NCBI GenBank assembly: GCA_916048095.2
Contig: OU696593.1
Coordinates: 3,960,501 to 4,024,500, forward strand
Origin: Sacculina carcini
Taxonomy: Eukaryota > Arthropoda > Thecostraca > Sacculinidae
Length of the DNA stretch: 64,000 nt
Reading direction: 5' to 3'
Below the pieces are notes generated by a model that ran no database searches, was not told where the DNA came from, and saw nothing but the letters and a program-made list of their open reading frames with translations. Positions 53,654-63,972 of this stretch are shown here, in pieces (position 1 is the stretch's first letter; each line of letters begins with the position of its first letter). The position numbers and the translations under genes were made by a program.

Positions 53654-54363
53654 TTACCTCAGCAAAGACTTGACACTGGACGAATTCAAATACCAACGCT
53701 GACTACCACTGTCAATGAGATAATTTACTCGAGCAACTGTAGAGCCCCTTCGAAAATTAAGTGAAATGGATGGCAGCAACACATAAGAAACAGACCCCAA
53801 TCCAGAATTGATACACATATTGGCTGAAGACCTCAGAATGACATAATTTTTAGTTGGGCACAAAACACCAGCATGACCACGAGAACCACATTTTTGACAT
53901 GCAAAATGTAACATGTCCCTTTTACCAGAACATGACTCGGATTTGTCAATGGACGACAAGCATAACGAAAATATGCCCAGTTCTACGCATCGTGTACGAC
54001 GAGCAGACAACGACTTGTACAGGGGACACACAACAGCCTTGTCACCAAATGTTGAGCAGAATTTACACAGAACCCCGCTGCTTTTGTTCGCAGCCGCGGG
54101 CTTCGAACTGGTTTCGCCGATATTGCTTTGAAAATGCTGTAATGCAGGTGGGCTCGTCTTAATTTTAGCCACCACAGGGCTATCTGCCCGTTGATAATGT
54201 TTAACTCTGAGAGGGCAGTTCACCGATTCGTCTCTCAATGCAAGCAAATGCAGCACCTCAGAGTAATGTTCGAATAAATCGTGGAGCGTGGTATATGTCT
54301 TATTACATTTCGAGCAGAGTTCGCGAACGACTGACGACGGTAGCTTCGACAACAGTAAAAAAA
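53654..54363 (-). pseudogene. BEL/Pao gag C-terminus and start of protease
   Basis: Gag-type sequence includes LCSKCNKTYTTLHDLFEHYS, then a cysteine cluster (CKFCSTFGDKAVVCPLYKSLSARRTRCVE, FACQKCGSRGHAGVLCPTK), and the protease active site as LIDSGSQRW. The 5' side is cut at 54364 by the F1 hAT-like element; the rest of gag continues at 57205. Confidence 0.85.
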
Positions 54364-54448
54364 TTCATGACTAGGGCTGTCAAAAAAGTAACCTAAAAAT
54401 CGGAAAAAAGTAACTTTATTTTCGAGAAAAAGTAACCTAAAAAGTAAC

Positions 54449-54879
54449 TGTAGTGTGATCGTGTGCAGTGAGAGAGTGTATGTGAGAGATTGTGTCTACG
54501 TTGACTGAGATTGTGTGTGCGTGAACGTGTTAGTGTGTCCATGTGTGATCGATGTGTGTGATGTGTGTACAGTTGAATTGCGTATTGCGTGCGAGAGTGT
54601 GTGAGCAAGTGTGTATGGTTATGTATGGCTGTGTGTGTATGCGTTTGTGAATTGTACATGCCCCGCGGCGGCGAGCGAATGACCAGCTCACCGCTAATTG
54701 GTTGTTGCGGCGGGTGAGGACTGTGCGTGTGTGTGTCCGTGTGTTCTCCCGTGTGACACGGTGTGAGCGGGCAGTCTTGTTCGTGGTGCGATCGGAGTGT
54801 GACCTCTTGTAGGCGCGCGTGGGGCGGTGATGCCCACGCGCGCCTGTCTGGAATATATTTTAGTTTCGGTTTTGTTACA
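54449..54879 (+). repeat. Left LTR of the TRIM-like element
   Basis: 431 bp. The TG-rich 5' half includes a CCAAT-type ATTGGTTG; near the 3' end is a perfect 12-bp-stem hairpin (54812-54844). Confidence 0.9.
54812..54844. repeat. GC-rich LTR hairpin, loop orientation A
   Basis: GGCGCGCGTGGG, 9-base loop GCGGTGATG, then CCCACGCGCGCC. The same form is at 55919-55951. The copy at 31803-31835 has the loop in reverse-complement orientation. Confidence 0.9.
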
Positions 54880-55553
54880 AGCTATTTCGGCCTTTTTGTT
54901 TTGGAATCATTGTTTGTTGCGACCCGGCTTCAGCAGCGGACTGCCCTCCAGTATTAGCAGCGGCCTGGAAGATTTGGTGGGGTGCTCGGCGGCGTGTCCG
55001 GTTGGTGTGCAGGGGGACGGCAGGAGAGCATGGTGCCGGCAGGAGGCAGCGGAGGAGCTGCGGCCGAGGGCTGATCGTCGTCCAGCCTGCACTGGTGTTG
55101 GGCTCGTCGCCGGGCAGATAGAAGATCGCTGGTGGAGGCTGCTGGTGCTGGAGGGCAGGTGATATAGAGGTGCTGCTGATGCTGGAGGAAGGAAACGAAC
55201 GACGGCGACGGTGTGGCCTGCGTGAACGGCGACGTTCCGGCTGTTTGCGGCAGGGTGCTGAAGAGCACTGAAGTCAACGGGAGCATAGTGGGTGCTGGGG
55301 TCGAAGTGTTGTGCCCTGCCGCGGCAGCCGGTGATGAAGAGGACGGCAGGCTGCGGCGGAGCACTAAAGAGCACGGGCGGAGGCGGGAGCGTGGTGGACG
55401 CTGGGGCCTGACGTGTTGTGCTTCGCCGCAGCCACGGTGTGTGCGTCTGGTGGAGGCCGTCGTCGGGCTAGGTTTTGTTATTGGTTCATTTTTGCTTGGT
55501 TCGCGTTTTTTAATTGTATGTTCTCTGTTTGTTTCTGTAAAAACAGGTGGAGG

Positions 55554-55982
55554 TGTAGTGTGATCGTGTGCAGTGAGAGAGTGTATGTGAGAGATTGTGT
55601 CTACGTTGACTGAGATTGTGTGTGCGTGAACGTGTTAGTGTGTCCATGTGTGATCGATGTGTGTGATGTGTGTACAGTTGAATTGCGTATTGCGTGCGAG
55701 AGTGTGTGAGCAAGTGTGTATAGTTATGTATGGCTGTGTGTGTATGCGTTTGTGAATTGTACATGCCCCGCGGCGGCGAGCGAATGACCAGCTCACCGCT
55801 AATTGGTTGTTGCGGCGGGTGAGGACTGTGCGTGTGTGTGTGTCCGTGTGTTCTCCCGTGTGACACGGTGTGAGCGGGGAGTCGTGTTTGTGGTGCGATC
55901 GGAGTGTGACGTCCTGTAGGCGCGCGTGGGGCGGTGATGCCCACGCGCGCCTGTCTGTAATAGTCTCTTCAGTTTTGTTACA
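55554..55982 (+). repeat. Right LTR of the TRIM-like element
   Basis: 429 bp, differing from the left LTR by a few bases including a GT-repeat length change. Confidence 0.9.
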
Positions 55983-57204
55983 GTAACCTAAAAATAACCT
56001 ATGAGTTTTAATGTTATTATCACTTTTGCATCGCTATATGACATGTGTATCAAGCCTTTGCTGATTAGTGCGCTATATGAAATACACGGTTTGTTTGTTG
56101 TTTGTTTGTTAACATAAAAAGTAACCTAATAACCTATAAAATAGTACCCTAAAAATATACTAATCTTCGCAAAAATAACCTTCAAAAAAGGTCAATTTCT
56201 GTTTGCGGTTCTGAACGAAGAAAATACACCAGTCCTTTTTCTATCCTCTTTCCGAGTTGGTACTATTTTTCCACCCTCTCTCCGATCTGGTACCATTTTT
56301 ACAACAAACCACCAAAAGTAACTTAATATTGTTTGGCTAACATCGCAAAAAGGAGCATAACCATCAAAATGTAATTTAAAAGTGGAAAGCTAATACAAAG
56401 GTGAAATACACTAATTGCAAATGTAAATATTCAGTAATGGTCGCAGTAATGTTCTTTATATTGTTTCAATGAAACTTTTTATCAAATAGCATGTACTACA
56501 GCTTGTATATTAGTGTGAGCGTAAATACTGCATGTGTGAATGCCCCCCGTCCTCCCATATATAACACCCTGTGCTCACAGTCTTATAAGTGTAAAACGTG
56601 GGAAAATGGCGCTATATCACGCCCTGAAAATCACGTGCTAATTCCTGTTCAAATAAATAGGTACTGTCAAGTGCTACAGTGCAGTATCTGGTATAGAGAG
56701 CTCACACATCGTACTATACCACGCTCCAAACAGCTCACGACACCCTCCGGTTCGTGGACATTTCCTAAAATGAAACGACGCTGTCCTGCGTAACCAAAAA
56801 CGTATAAATATCGAGTAGTACAGATATTAAGGTGAATATTATTTCTTAAATCCTAACAACAGAAATTTTGACATTTCTTGATCTTTAGACCAGATATTCC
56901 ATCTATTTTCCTATTTTATCCTTATATATACCGTTTTTGTGCCTCCTATCTGCAAAAAGTCACCAAACTTCGTGGTAAACTTACTTAATAACAAGACAAA
57001 TAACAAAACGTAACATGACGCTAAAAAAGTAACCTAAAAGCAGAAAAAGTAACCTAACGATGAAAAAGTAACTTTTGGTAACCTAATAACTTTTATAAAT
57101 AATTATCGTACACCATTTTTTCATGCAGTTTTAGGTAGCTTATGAAAAAGTGACCTTTAGGTGAAAAATTAACTTTATTAACTTTTGACAGCCCTAGTCA
57201 TGAC

Positions 57205-57390
57205 TCATACTCCTCAAGTCTGAGAGCAAAATACGAGATTCGTTGACAAACACTCTCAGATCATCGCACTTGTAATTGTCAGGCTTGAGGCTCAGCAACT
57301 TAGCACACAGCTGGTCAATGACAAATGGTTCATTCATGAACTCCCTTTTGAGTATTGCAAGGGCAACCTCGAAATTACGTTGTACCTTAA
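57205..57390 (-). pseudogene. BEL/Pao gag N-terminal fragment
   Basis: NFEVALAILKREFMNEPFVIDQLCAKLLSLK is the DUF1759-like gag pattern of BEL/Pao. The right side is cut by a plus-strand LINE fragment at 57391, the left by the F1 element. Together with 53654-54363, 52632-53652 and 47836-48106 it makes up one minus-strand BEL/Pao element. Confidence 0.8.
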
Positions 57391-57815
57391 GGTACATCCA
57401 TGCTCCTCGTCGTTCTCTTAAAATCCTACAACGCGTTATTAATCAATCTTGTCGTTTTGTCCTTCATCCTGTTCCTTGTCGTCACACTTCTCCATTTATT
57501 TTTCAATTTCGCAGGCTCCCTATTATTCCACGTATTCACTTTCGCTTGTGCTGTCTGATATATAAGCTTCTCCACGATCCTCATCAGCCATCCTATATCC
57601 GCCTTCTCCTCACTCATTGCCTCACTCCTTCCCGAATTCCTCTTCCCCTTGTCTGCCCTCGTGCTGTAAATGAATCTCCTTGGTCCTCCAAATCATTCTT
57701 TTTTTCCGCCCCTCGCCTTTTCAACTCCATCCCAGCTCACATTACTTCTTCTCTTTCCTACAATTCTTTCCGCTTTAAGCTCTCCAAACACTTTTTTGAC
57801 CTCTCTTTTGACCAA
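57391..57815 (+). pseudogene. LINE-A-family ORF2 3' fragment
   Basis: Encodes HAPRRSLKILQRVINQSCRF...WSSKSFFFSAPRLFNSIP, a close relative of the last 140 residues of LINE-A ORF2 but on the opposite strand. It is 5'-truncated, as usual for LINE insertions, but also lacks the usual 3' UTR and tail. Confidence 0.88.
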
Positions 57816-58640
57816 GTCCTACTGTGAAAGTTCTTTTGCCAGCCTCCAATTAAAGTTAGCCTTACTCCGTCCTTGGCTGCATTCGTGGCATTGCTGGAGA
57901 TGTGAGCGGAGAGAAATCTTGCACCTGTTCGGTGTTAATGTGATGATTCACCTGTCTAGAATGTCACGGTACATCGTACGTGTCTAGAAGGTACATCGTA
58001 CGTGTCGGCCATTAAGCACACCTGTCCATTAAGCCCGTGCTACCGTTCATGTCTGAAATATTCGGCTATTAGTAGTACGTTCAAATGAGCCAACCCAAAA
58101 TATAAACTTTTCTCTGGTAGTATTTTTTAAAAACTGAACTTGATCCTACATACAATTTGTTGACAAAATATGTTATTTCCTATAATTTACGTGTTAATTT
58201 ACGTTCATCATCAAACTATTGCACATATTTGTGCCTTATTACCATGGATATAATACAAAATAAAGTACAGCTTGTTCCTATGTATGAATAAAACTTTAGT
58301 AGAATATGTGTTTGACCTTAAATAGCCCTAGATATTAAGCCCATCATGCAAAATATGTTGTACAATTTTGGAAGAAAATTTTGGTTTAATCACCTGCATG
58401 TACAGTATGTGTATTATCCTCCTCCAAGTCAAGTTATTGGGGGGTATATCTTGAATCTAACCTAACCTGACATTACGATGCGAAATTTCATTGCCCGGAA
58501 GATATTCGCAGAGGGGTATATGACATTCATTCTCCCGGGAACCTTTTTCGCAACTACCCATTTTGACACTAACTTAATGCCAACGTTTTCCATAATTGAT
58601 TCCTTTCTAATTAATAAATACAGGAATATAGAAAACATAC
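57816..58640. other. No gene seen
   Basis: Contains a short tandem pair (GGTACATCGTACGTGTC at 57970 and 57991). It could include the BEL 5' leader/LTR, but I cannot define LTR ends. Confidence 0.35.
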
Positions 58641-58741
58641 CTGTGCACCTTATGACGAATGTAGAGCTTGTCAATTGACTGCTAACACGCCAACAGCACA
58701 ATACCGAGTACACATAGACAGCTGCAATCATTCGCATTTTG
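58641..58741 (-). other. Candidate small exon with signal-peptide-like start (weak)
   Basis: On the minus strand, TTTTTTTATAG (acceptor-like) precedes AAAATGCGAATG, which opens MRMIAAVYVYSVLCCWRVSS, a short hydrophobic leader. The frame meets ACAG|GTATGT, a good donor-like site. Spacing and signals fit an exon of a secreted protein, but no downstream exon was identified and chance is a real alternative. Confidence 0.15.
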
Positions 58742-58749
58742 CTATAAAA

Positions 58750-59404
58750 AAACGAAGGCGCATTCGACGTTCATTCAATGAAAACGCACGCGCTTGATGC
58801 AGAAGACAGCTGGCCAGTTCATTGACCCATGCCCGTCCACCAGATGATATTGGTGTATTGTCCATACGATCATGTCTTGGGTTGGGCTGGGTTCTTGTAT
58901 GTATGTGCATGTGCGTAATAGTAGAGTCGACCATGGGTGAGTGCACGTGGCGTAATGCATAAGGGTACCCTTTGCAAAGCTAAAAACTATACTGTTCCAC
59001 TATGAGAGTAACGATATGCACTGTTTGCACGGCTTTTTGTGAGCAGTCATAGATATGAACACACGCTATTTGTTGAGAGAGTGAAAGATTGCTAGATGTC
59101 ATGTCATGTCATGTCATGTTGTCATGTTGTTACGTGTTTATGTCCCGCGGCGACGAGCGGGTCACCGGTTCGCCGTTGATTGGTTGTGCTTTGAAGGTGA
59201 ATCTTTGTTCAAATATGCAATGACCCTAGTATGCACGTGTGCCTGCCATTTCGATAACAACGTGGTTCATATAAGTTGTGTTGTATGGTTTTCAAGCATA
59301 TGCACTCTCCTTCAATTCCTTCTTATCTTCGTTCCCTATTGATTATGAATACTCGTACTTCTTGTCACAATCCTACGCCATTAGTCTGTCATCCCGCCCT
59401 TAAT
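58750..59404. other. No gene; LTR scrap at about 59136-59208
   Basis: A (TCATG)n run at 59097-59120 is followed by TGTCCCGCGGCGACGAGCGG and ATTGGTTGTG, matching the middle of the TRIM-like LTR. The rest is unrecognised. Confidence 0.45.
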
Positions 59405-59556
59405 TAATCGTCTTGGTCATCAAAATCGTTTTATTTCTCTGCTCCTCGTATCTACAACTCGCTTCCATCTTACATTCATCATAAGTCTTCATTCAGATCC
59501 TTTTCTCCCGATCTGCATACATATCTGCTCGCTCTTTCTCCTCACCAAGTGTAGCT
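59405..59556 (+). pseudogene. LINE ORF2 extreme C-terminal fragment
   Basis: Encodes SSWSSKSFYFSAPRIYNSLPSYIHH..., the same conserved end as LINE-A but a more distant family member, followed by a stop and probably its 3' UTR up to about 60100. Only the last 50 residues remain. Confidence 0.7.
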
Positions 59557-60162
59557 CCAGCCCAATGTTTGATTGATCCTTGGTTATATATGTGTGTTGT
59601 TAGTGTTGTTCGCGCTGTGTTGTATCTGTGTTGTACCCATGTTGTTTTTTATTATTTGTCGTTTTATCTCCACTGTGAATTGTCTGCTTTCGTTGTTGTG
59701 TCCCGTTTTTGTATCCCTTGAATTCGTCGTTGTCTGGTCGGGCTTCACCACGCTACTGGTAACCGTGTATTTCTAGTACAGCCAGATTCATGGTCGAGTC
59801 GTCCGCGACTAAACCAGCTTTCTCACTGTCCTGCAGTGAGGAGGGTGGCTAGACACCCCTCAGGAGTAAAAACGAAACCTGTTTCAAGGGCGGATGGGCT
59901 CTTTGATAGGCAACGGCCATCTATCAAGCTCCCATTCTGCAAGCGTGTTTTCACTTTTATATTTGTGCTTAGTCCCTACTTGTTACGATGTTTCTGTAAG
60001 TTCTGTTTCTTCTCGCGCCTGTGTATGAATATATATGCTATATCAAATATATGTTGTTGTTATTGTTCACACGCGCGCAGGGGTGTATGTGCACCCAACA
60101 GAATGAAGTTGACAATGTATCCAAACCAGATATGTTTAGTGTTCCTTCAAGACTGTGATCAC

Positions 60163-60616
60163 TATGGCTGTCAAAAAGGTAACCTAACAATCAGAAAAAG
60201 TAACTTTATTCTCGAGAAAAAGTAAATAAAAAAGTACCTAAAAAGTGGCCTAAAATAACATATGCTCCCTCAGAAAGGTCTATTTCTTTTTACAGTTCCG
60301 AAGTAAGAGAATACACTAGTCTCTATTGTCCACCCTCTCTCCGTTTTGGTTTCCTTATTTTGTTTGAGTGATAATTTTGGGGCGATCCCATCAAATAAGC
60401 ACGTGCTACAGAGCTTATATTTGTGTGAGCGTAAACACTGCTATTGTAAATGCCTCCGTCTTCATGCTAACACTCCGAATACACAGTCTTATAAGGGGAC
60501 ACAGCTTCGTCGCTTGAGCTCAAACGTGGGAAAGTGGTTTTATCTAACGTTCTTAAAATCACGTGCTACTTCCTGTCCAGGTAAATGCGTACTGTCAATT
60601 GCTACAATGCAGTACC
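60163..60616. mobile_element. hAT-like family F1, copy 3, left part
   Basis: Starts TATGGCTGTCAAAAAGG after GTGATCAC (60155-60162) and follows the F1 sequence (GTGGGAAAGTGG, CTACAATGCAGTACC) until it is interrupted by the gypsy-D LTR. The right part lies beyond the window. Confidence 0.75.
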
Positions 60617-60830
60617 TGTAACGTGCTAACGACTGTATTGAACATACACAACTAACTAGACCTCTATAACACGTACATTTACAACCCCGGCAACCACAAT
60701 TCAGACTCTGGCGTCATACATCTAATGACACATTAACTCTGATGACTGATAACTCTGATGACTGATGATAATTATGACTCTGACGTCATAACCTTGATGT
60801 CATCAATCACAATTGCAAGCATACGTCACA
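60617..60830 (-). repeat. 3' LTR of gypsy-D
   Basis: 214 bp, TGTGACGTATGC...CACGTTACA on the minus strand, preceded by the polypurine tract GGAGGAGGGGAGA (about 60831-60843). It contains ATGACTGAT-type repeats at 60738-60770. Confidence 0.78.
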
Positions 60831-60929
60831 TCTCCCCTCCTCCGATCATTAATGCATTAGATGAAAACACAGTTAACGAATATAATCTGCTAAATATGCT
60901 GAAGGTCGAGTTGGGCGAGACGATCCACG

Positions 60930-61179
60930 AAGCTAATTCTCCGCCGGCGGAACAGGCGCTTGCTGTTTTGATGCCATTGATGTTGGATTCTCACTGCATG
61001 GTCTGTTCATTTCGCATTGTTCGACTGGAGCACAGCGACTACCTATTATCAGCTGTCTTCGGTCTCGTTGATAGTTCACACCATCCACGTTCACTTCGTG
61101 CGGGCGATATCCCAGATGACGAAGGCACACTCCAGGGGCCCATATTTTGAGCCAGGCAACTTCATTCTTATTGCAGAAC
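60930..61179 (-). pseudogene. Gypsy-D integrase C-terminal tail
   Basis: LRHLGYRPHEVNVDGVNYQRDRRQL fits the end of gypsy integrases. It continues across the MITE to 61498-61690, where further low-complexity Ser/Arg-rich coding remains. Confidence 0.6.
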
Positions 61180-61497
61180 CAGTTGCGGCGCCAGGATTTT
61201 TCGATGGGGGAGCTGAGGGAAGGCTAAAGAAAAAGTGGGGGGGGGGGAAACATGAAAAGCTACACTCGAAATCTAACTACATCATTTTATAATAAGAGAC
61301 TGGGATATTTAATTATAAAAAAATTATAGTAATTATTATAACTAGATAATAATAAGGGGTTTAAGCCAAAATCACAGGACTTCATTTATAGTGGAAAGAC
61401 ATTTTAATGTTCATGATTTTGATTTGGGGGGCTTAGGGGGCTGGGCGTATTTTTAAGGGGGCTTCAGCCCTCATGCCTCCCCTTGGCATTGCCACTG
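61180..61497. mobile_element. hAT-like MITE with 8-bp TSD, inside gypsy-D
   Basis: 318 bp with ends CAGTTGCGGCGCC and GGCATTGCCACTG; flanks TGCAGAAC (61172-61179) and TGTAGAAC (61498-61505) differ at one base. Same subfamily as 38355-38549. Confidence 0.82.
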
Positions 61498-61683
61498 TGT
61501 AGAACCCCCTGGTATGGGCACCAACGGATGATGTCCCACTCTCCATCGTACGCCTGCTTTTGGAGTCTCTTGTTCTTCTAAATTCTTCCGTACTCCCACC
61601 GGTGTCATTGGAGTCAGAAGATCTCGATGAGTTGGTATCAAAGTCCGGCATATCCTGCCAAATAGGACGTGACTCGGTGAGTA

Positions 61684-62431
61684 TTATGTTCCCTCACTGG
61701 GTGCGTTTCGCCACATCAACAACGACCAAATATGATTTTCATTTGAAGCAGCCGCCTTACGCAAGAGTTGTATCACAGTTTGCACTGCATTCTCAGCCTT
61801 CCCGTTTGACTGAGGGTATCGGTGGCTTGATGTTACGTGTACTATATGGGTGTGACGCATGAACAGTGTAAACTCTTGTGATACAAACTGTGGACCATTG
61901 TCGTTAACCAGTACCTCTGGGAGCTCACGTCGGGCAAGCTTTGCCGTTAGACATGACAATATGGAAGACTTGGTGAGTTGAAGAAGGAGATCAACTTCAA
62001 CGCAGTTGCTGAAATAGTCAACGATTAATAAGTAGTCCTTTCCATCGAGCTCAAATAATTCACTAGCAAGCTTCTGCCACGGACGTTCAGCTATTGCATG
62101 TGGCACCATGGGCTCAGCCGGCTGTTCGTGCCTTTGTGTCATGCACACTGTGTGATACAAGTTCCTTGATCTATGACGTCATTTCCGACCAGAAAATTTT
62201 TTCTCGGGCATGCCGCAAAATCGAGTCTATTCCAGTGTGACTTTTGTAGAGGCGGCGTAGCACATCTGATCGCAAAGACTTCGGAACAAGTAATTTTCCA
62301 GACTTGAATACCAGACCATTTTGAGTATTCAGCTCAAACCTGAATGCCAATACTGCGATGTGCTCGGAGAAAGACATGATCGACGAGTTAGCCACCCAGA
62401 CTGAATATACCTGATGACTTGCTGGATACAC
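61684..62431 (-). pseudogene. Gypsy-D integrase
   Basis: Zinc-binding part: KSLRSDVLRRLYKSHTGIDSILRHAREKIFW (62171-62431). Core in a second frame: DGKDYLLIVDYFSNCVE, VNDNGPQFVSQEF and YPQSNGKAENAVQTV, giving the D,D,E triad. The two are separated by a frame change near 62165; the core frame ends at 61684. Confidence 0.88.
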
Positions 62432-62490
62432 TCATCGCTGTTTGTTGTTTGTTGGTATTCCATCCGACTGGTTGGTGAGACTGCTAATCC

Positions 62491-63273
62491 TTAACTTAAA
62501 CTGATACTTTTGATCTCCAGACACGAAACACTTTGGGTGGTTTGCTGATTAATGCGACTCAGAGCATCTGCCACTGGCACTGCTGCACACGGAAGATATA
62601 CCAGAGTGAATTTATTGTGCTGGAGAGATAGTAACATTCGTTGAAGTCTTGATGGAGCACCACAAAGAGCTTTTTGGTGAATCGCGACCAAAGGCTTGTG
62701 ATCTGTCTGCACCACAGCCGGACGCCCATGCACATACTGATCTAATCGATTCATAGTGAAGTTTACTGCAAGAAGTTCTATTTTCAATTTGCGAATACAA
62801 CTGTTCAGCTGGTGTGTGTGATCGTATATTACAGGACGATCTTCCTGCTATGGAACCCCACCTAAACCGGTGCTGGAAGCGTCGCATTGTACTGTGGCTG
62901 GCAACTCGGGATTGTAATACGCTAATACTGGAGCCGAAATCAGTTGCTTCACTCGCTCAAACGATATTTGACAGTCAGCGCTCCAGTTCCACTCATATTT
63001 TGCCTTCGTCAGAAACCGAAGCGGAGCGACCACCGACGACACATCAGCAATGTACCTCGAAAGGTAAGCAGCCATTCCCAAGAACCACTTGTGCTCTGAC
63101 ATATTGTTTGGAGGTGGATAGTCTGAAATGGTGGCTACTTTTCGTGAGCTGGAAGTCATGCCACTTTTACTGAACGTGTGTCCCATCCACTCAAATTGGG
63201 GCACTCTGTATCTAAATTTGGCTGCATTGAGCGATGAACTGCGTGAACGTGCATGTTCCAGAAAGGCTAACAA
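62491..63273 (-). pseudogene. Gypsy-D RT connection and RNase H
   Basis: FEWMGHTFSKSGMTSSSRKV, FLGMAAYLSRYIADVSSVVAPL and VQCDASSTGLGG in one frame, then the RNase H remainder MKIELLAVNFTMNRLDQYVHGRPAVVQTDHKPL in another (62491-62787). Confidence 0.87.
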
Positions 63274-63369
63274 GTTTTTTCATGATCTATAAGTGCTGCT
63301 TGATACGTGTTGCCTTTTCCACAAATTAGAAAATCATTCGCAATAACCTCAACCCCGACAGGTCACTAA

Positions 63370-63972
63370 TCATTTCATGCATAATACGTTGTCATATCTC
63401 AGGAGCGCACGAAGTGCCATAAGCAAACACCACCGATACCTGCCAAATGGTGTATGAAAACAGCACAAACGTGACACCTGTTCGGACAGTCCAACGTCCA
63501 AACACGCAGCATGCAAATCGACCAATGAGCACACTTTCGCCTTTGAGAGACGATATGACACCTCATCCACTGTTGGTGTTGGATGTGCACGACGGATGGC
63601 GTTATTCAGTTCAGCGATGGTATTGTCACCAGTAATCATTTTGCAACAGTCCGCAGATATTACGTTTGATTATGAACCGGAATCAATGAGAAATTTCATA
63701 GGTTTTCCATTTGACGTGATAATTCTTTTAAATGCCTTGTTATCGCCACTGCGATTCGCAGTATTAATGCTTGATGAGTCACATACCTCATTGTTCTGCA
63801 ACGTTTGCACGTCATCTACTTGAGCGACATGCGTGCCCCACGCCGTGCAGAGGTGTATGCACCTCTCGTGGCACCGCGCACTGCCACCCCGCACTGAACT
63901 GTCCGCCGCTCTCACCAGTCTGTGACTTGTGGTATGCGTGATTAGCAGAGAAAGAAACACCACGAAAGCCAA
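63370..63972 (-). pseudogene. Gypsy-D protease and N-terminal RT
   Basis: Retropepsin start GKPMKFLIDSGS (ends 63670), then RT fingers PTPTVDEVSYRLSKAK, SLVDLHAACLDVGLSEQ and FHTPFGRYRW (63370-63639). The catalytic YxDD segment is not readable because of stops around 63300-63370. Gag lies beyond the window. Confidence 0.82.

Larger units (their letters stand above)
54449..55982 (+). mobile_element. Non-autonomous LTR retrotransposon (TRIM-like)
   Basis: Two near-identical LTRs (54449-54879 and 55554-55982), each TGTAGTGTG...GTTACA, flanked by GTAAC at 54444-54448 and 55983-55987. The 674-bp interior is GC-rich and encodes no retroviral domain. It includes an imperfect duplication of about 105 bp (55245-55340 and 55345-55440). 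AGGTGGAGG before the right LTR is a fair polypurine tract; no clear primer binding site. It must be mobilised in trans. Confidence 0.88.
54372..57196. mobile_element. hAT-like family F1, copy 1, inserted in BEL gag
   Basis: TIRs TAGGGCTGTCAAAA and TTTTGACAGCCCTA; flanks TTCATGAC (54364-54371) and GTCATGAC (57197-57204) differ at one base. Subterminal regions consist of AAAAGTAACCTAAAA repeats. Without the nested LTR element it is about 1.29 kb. The interior carries GTGGGAAAATGGCGC and ACTATACCACGCTCC, shared with the other three copies. No transposase. Confidence 0.88.

Noticed and set aside
54763-55613. Several GC-rich open frames inside the TRIM-like element
   Set aside because: Frames are open on both strands because of base composition and the duplicated segment; no retroviral motif is present.
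58456-58470. CTAACCTAACCT as an interstitial telomere repeat
   Set aside because: Only two units; easily explained by chance.
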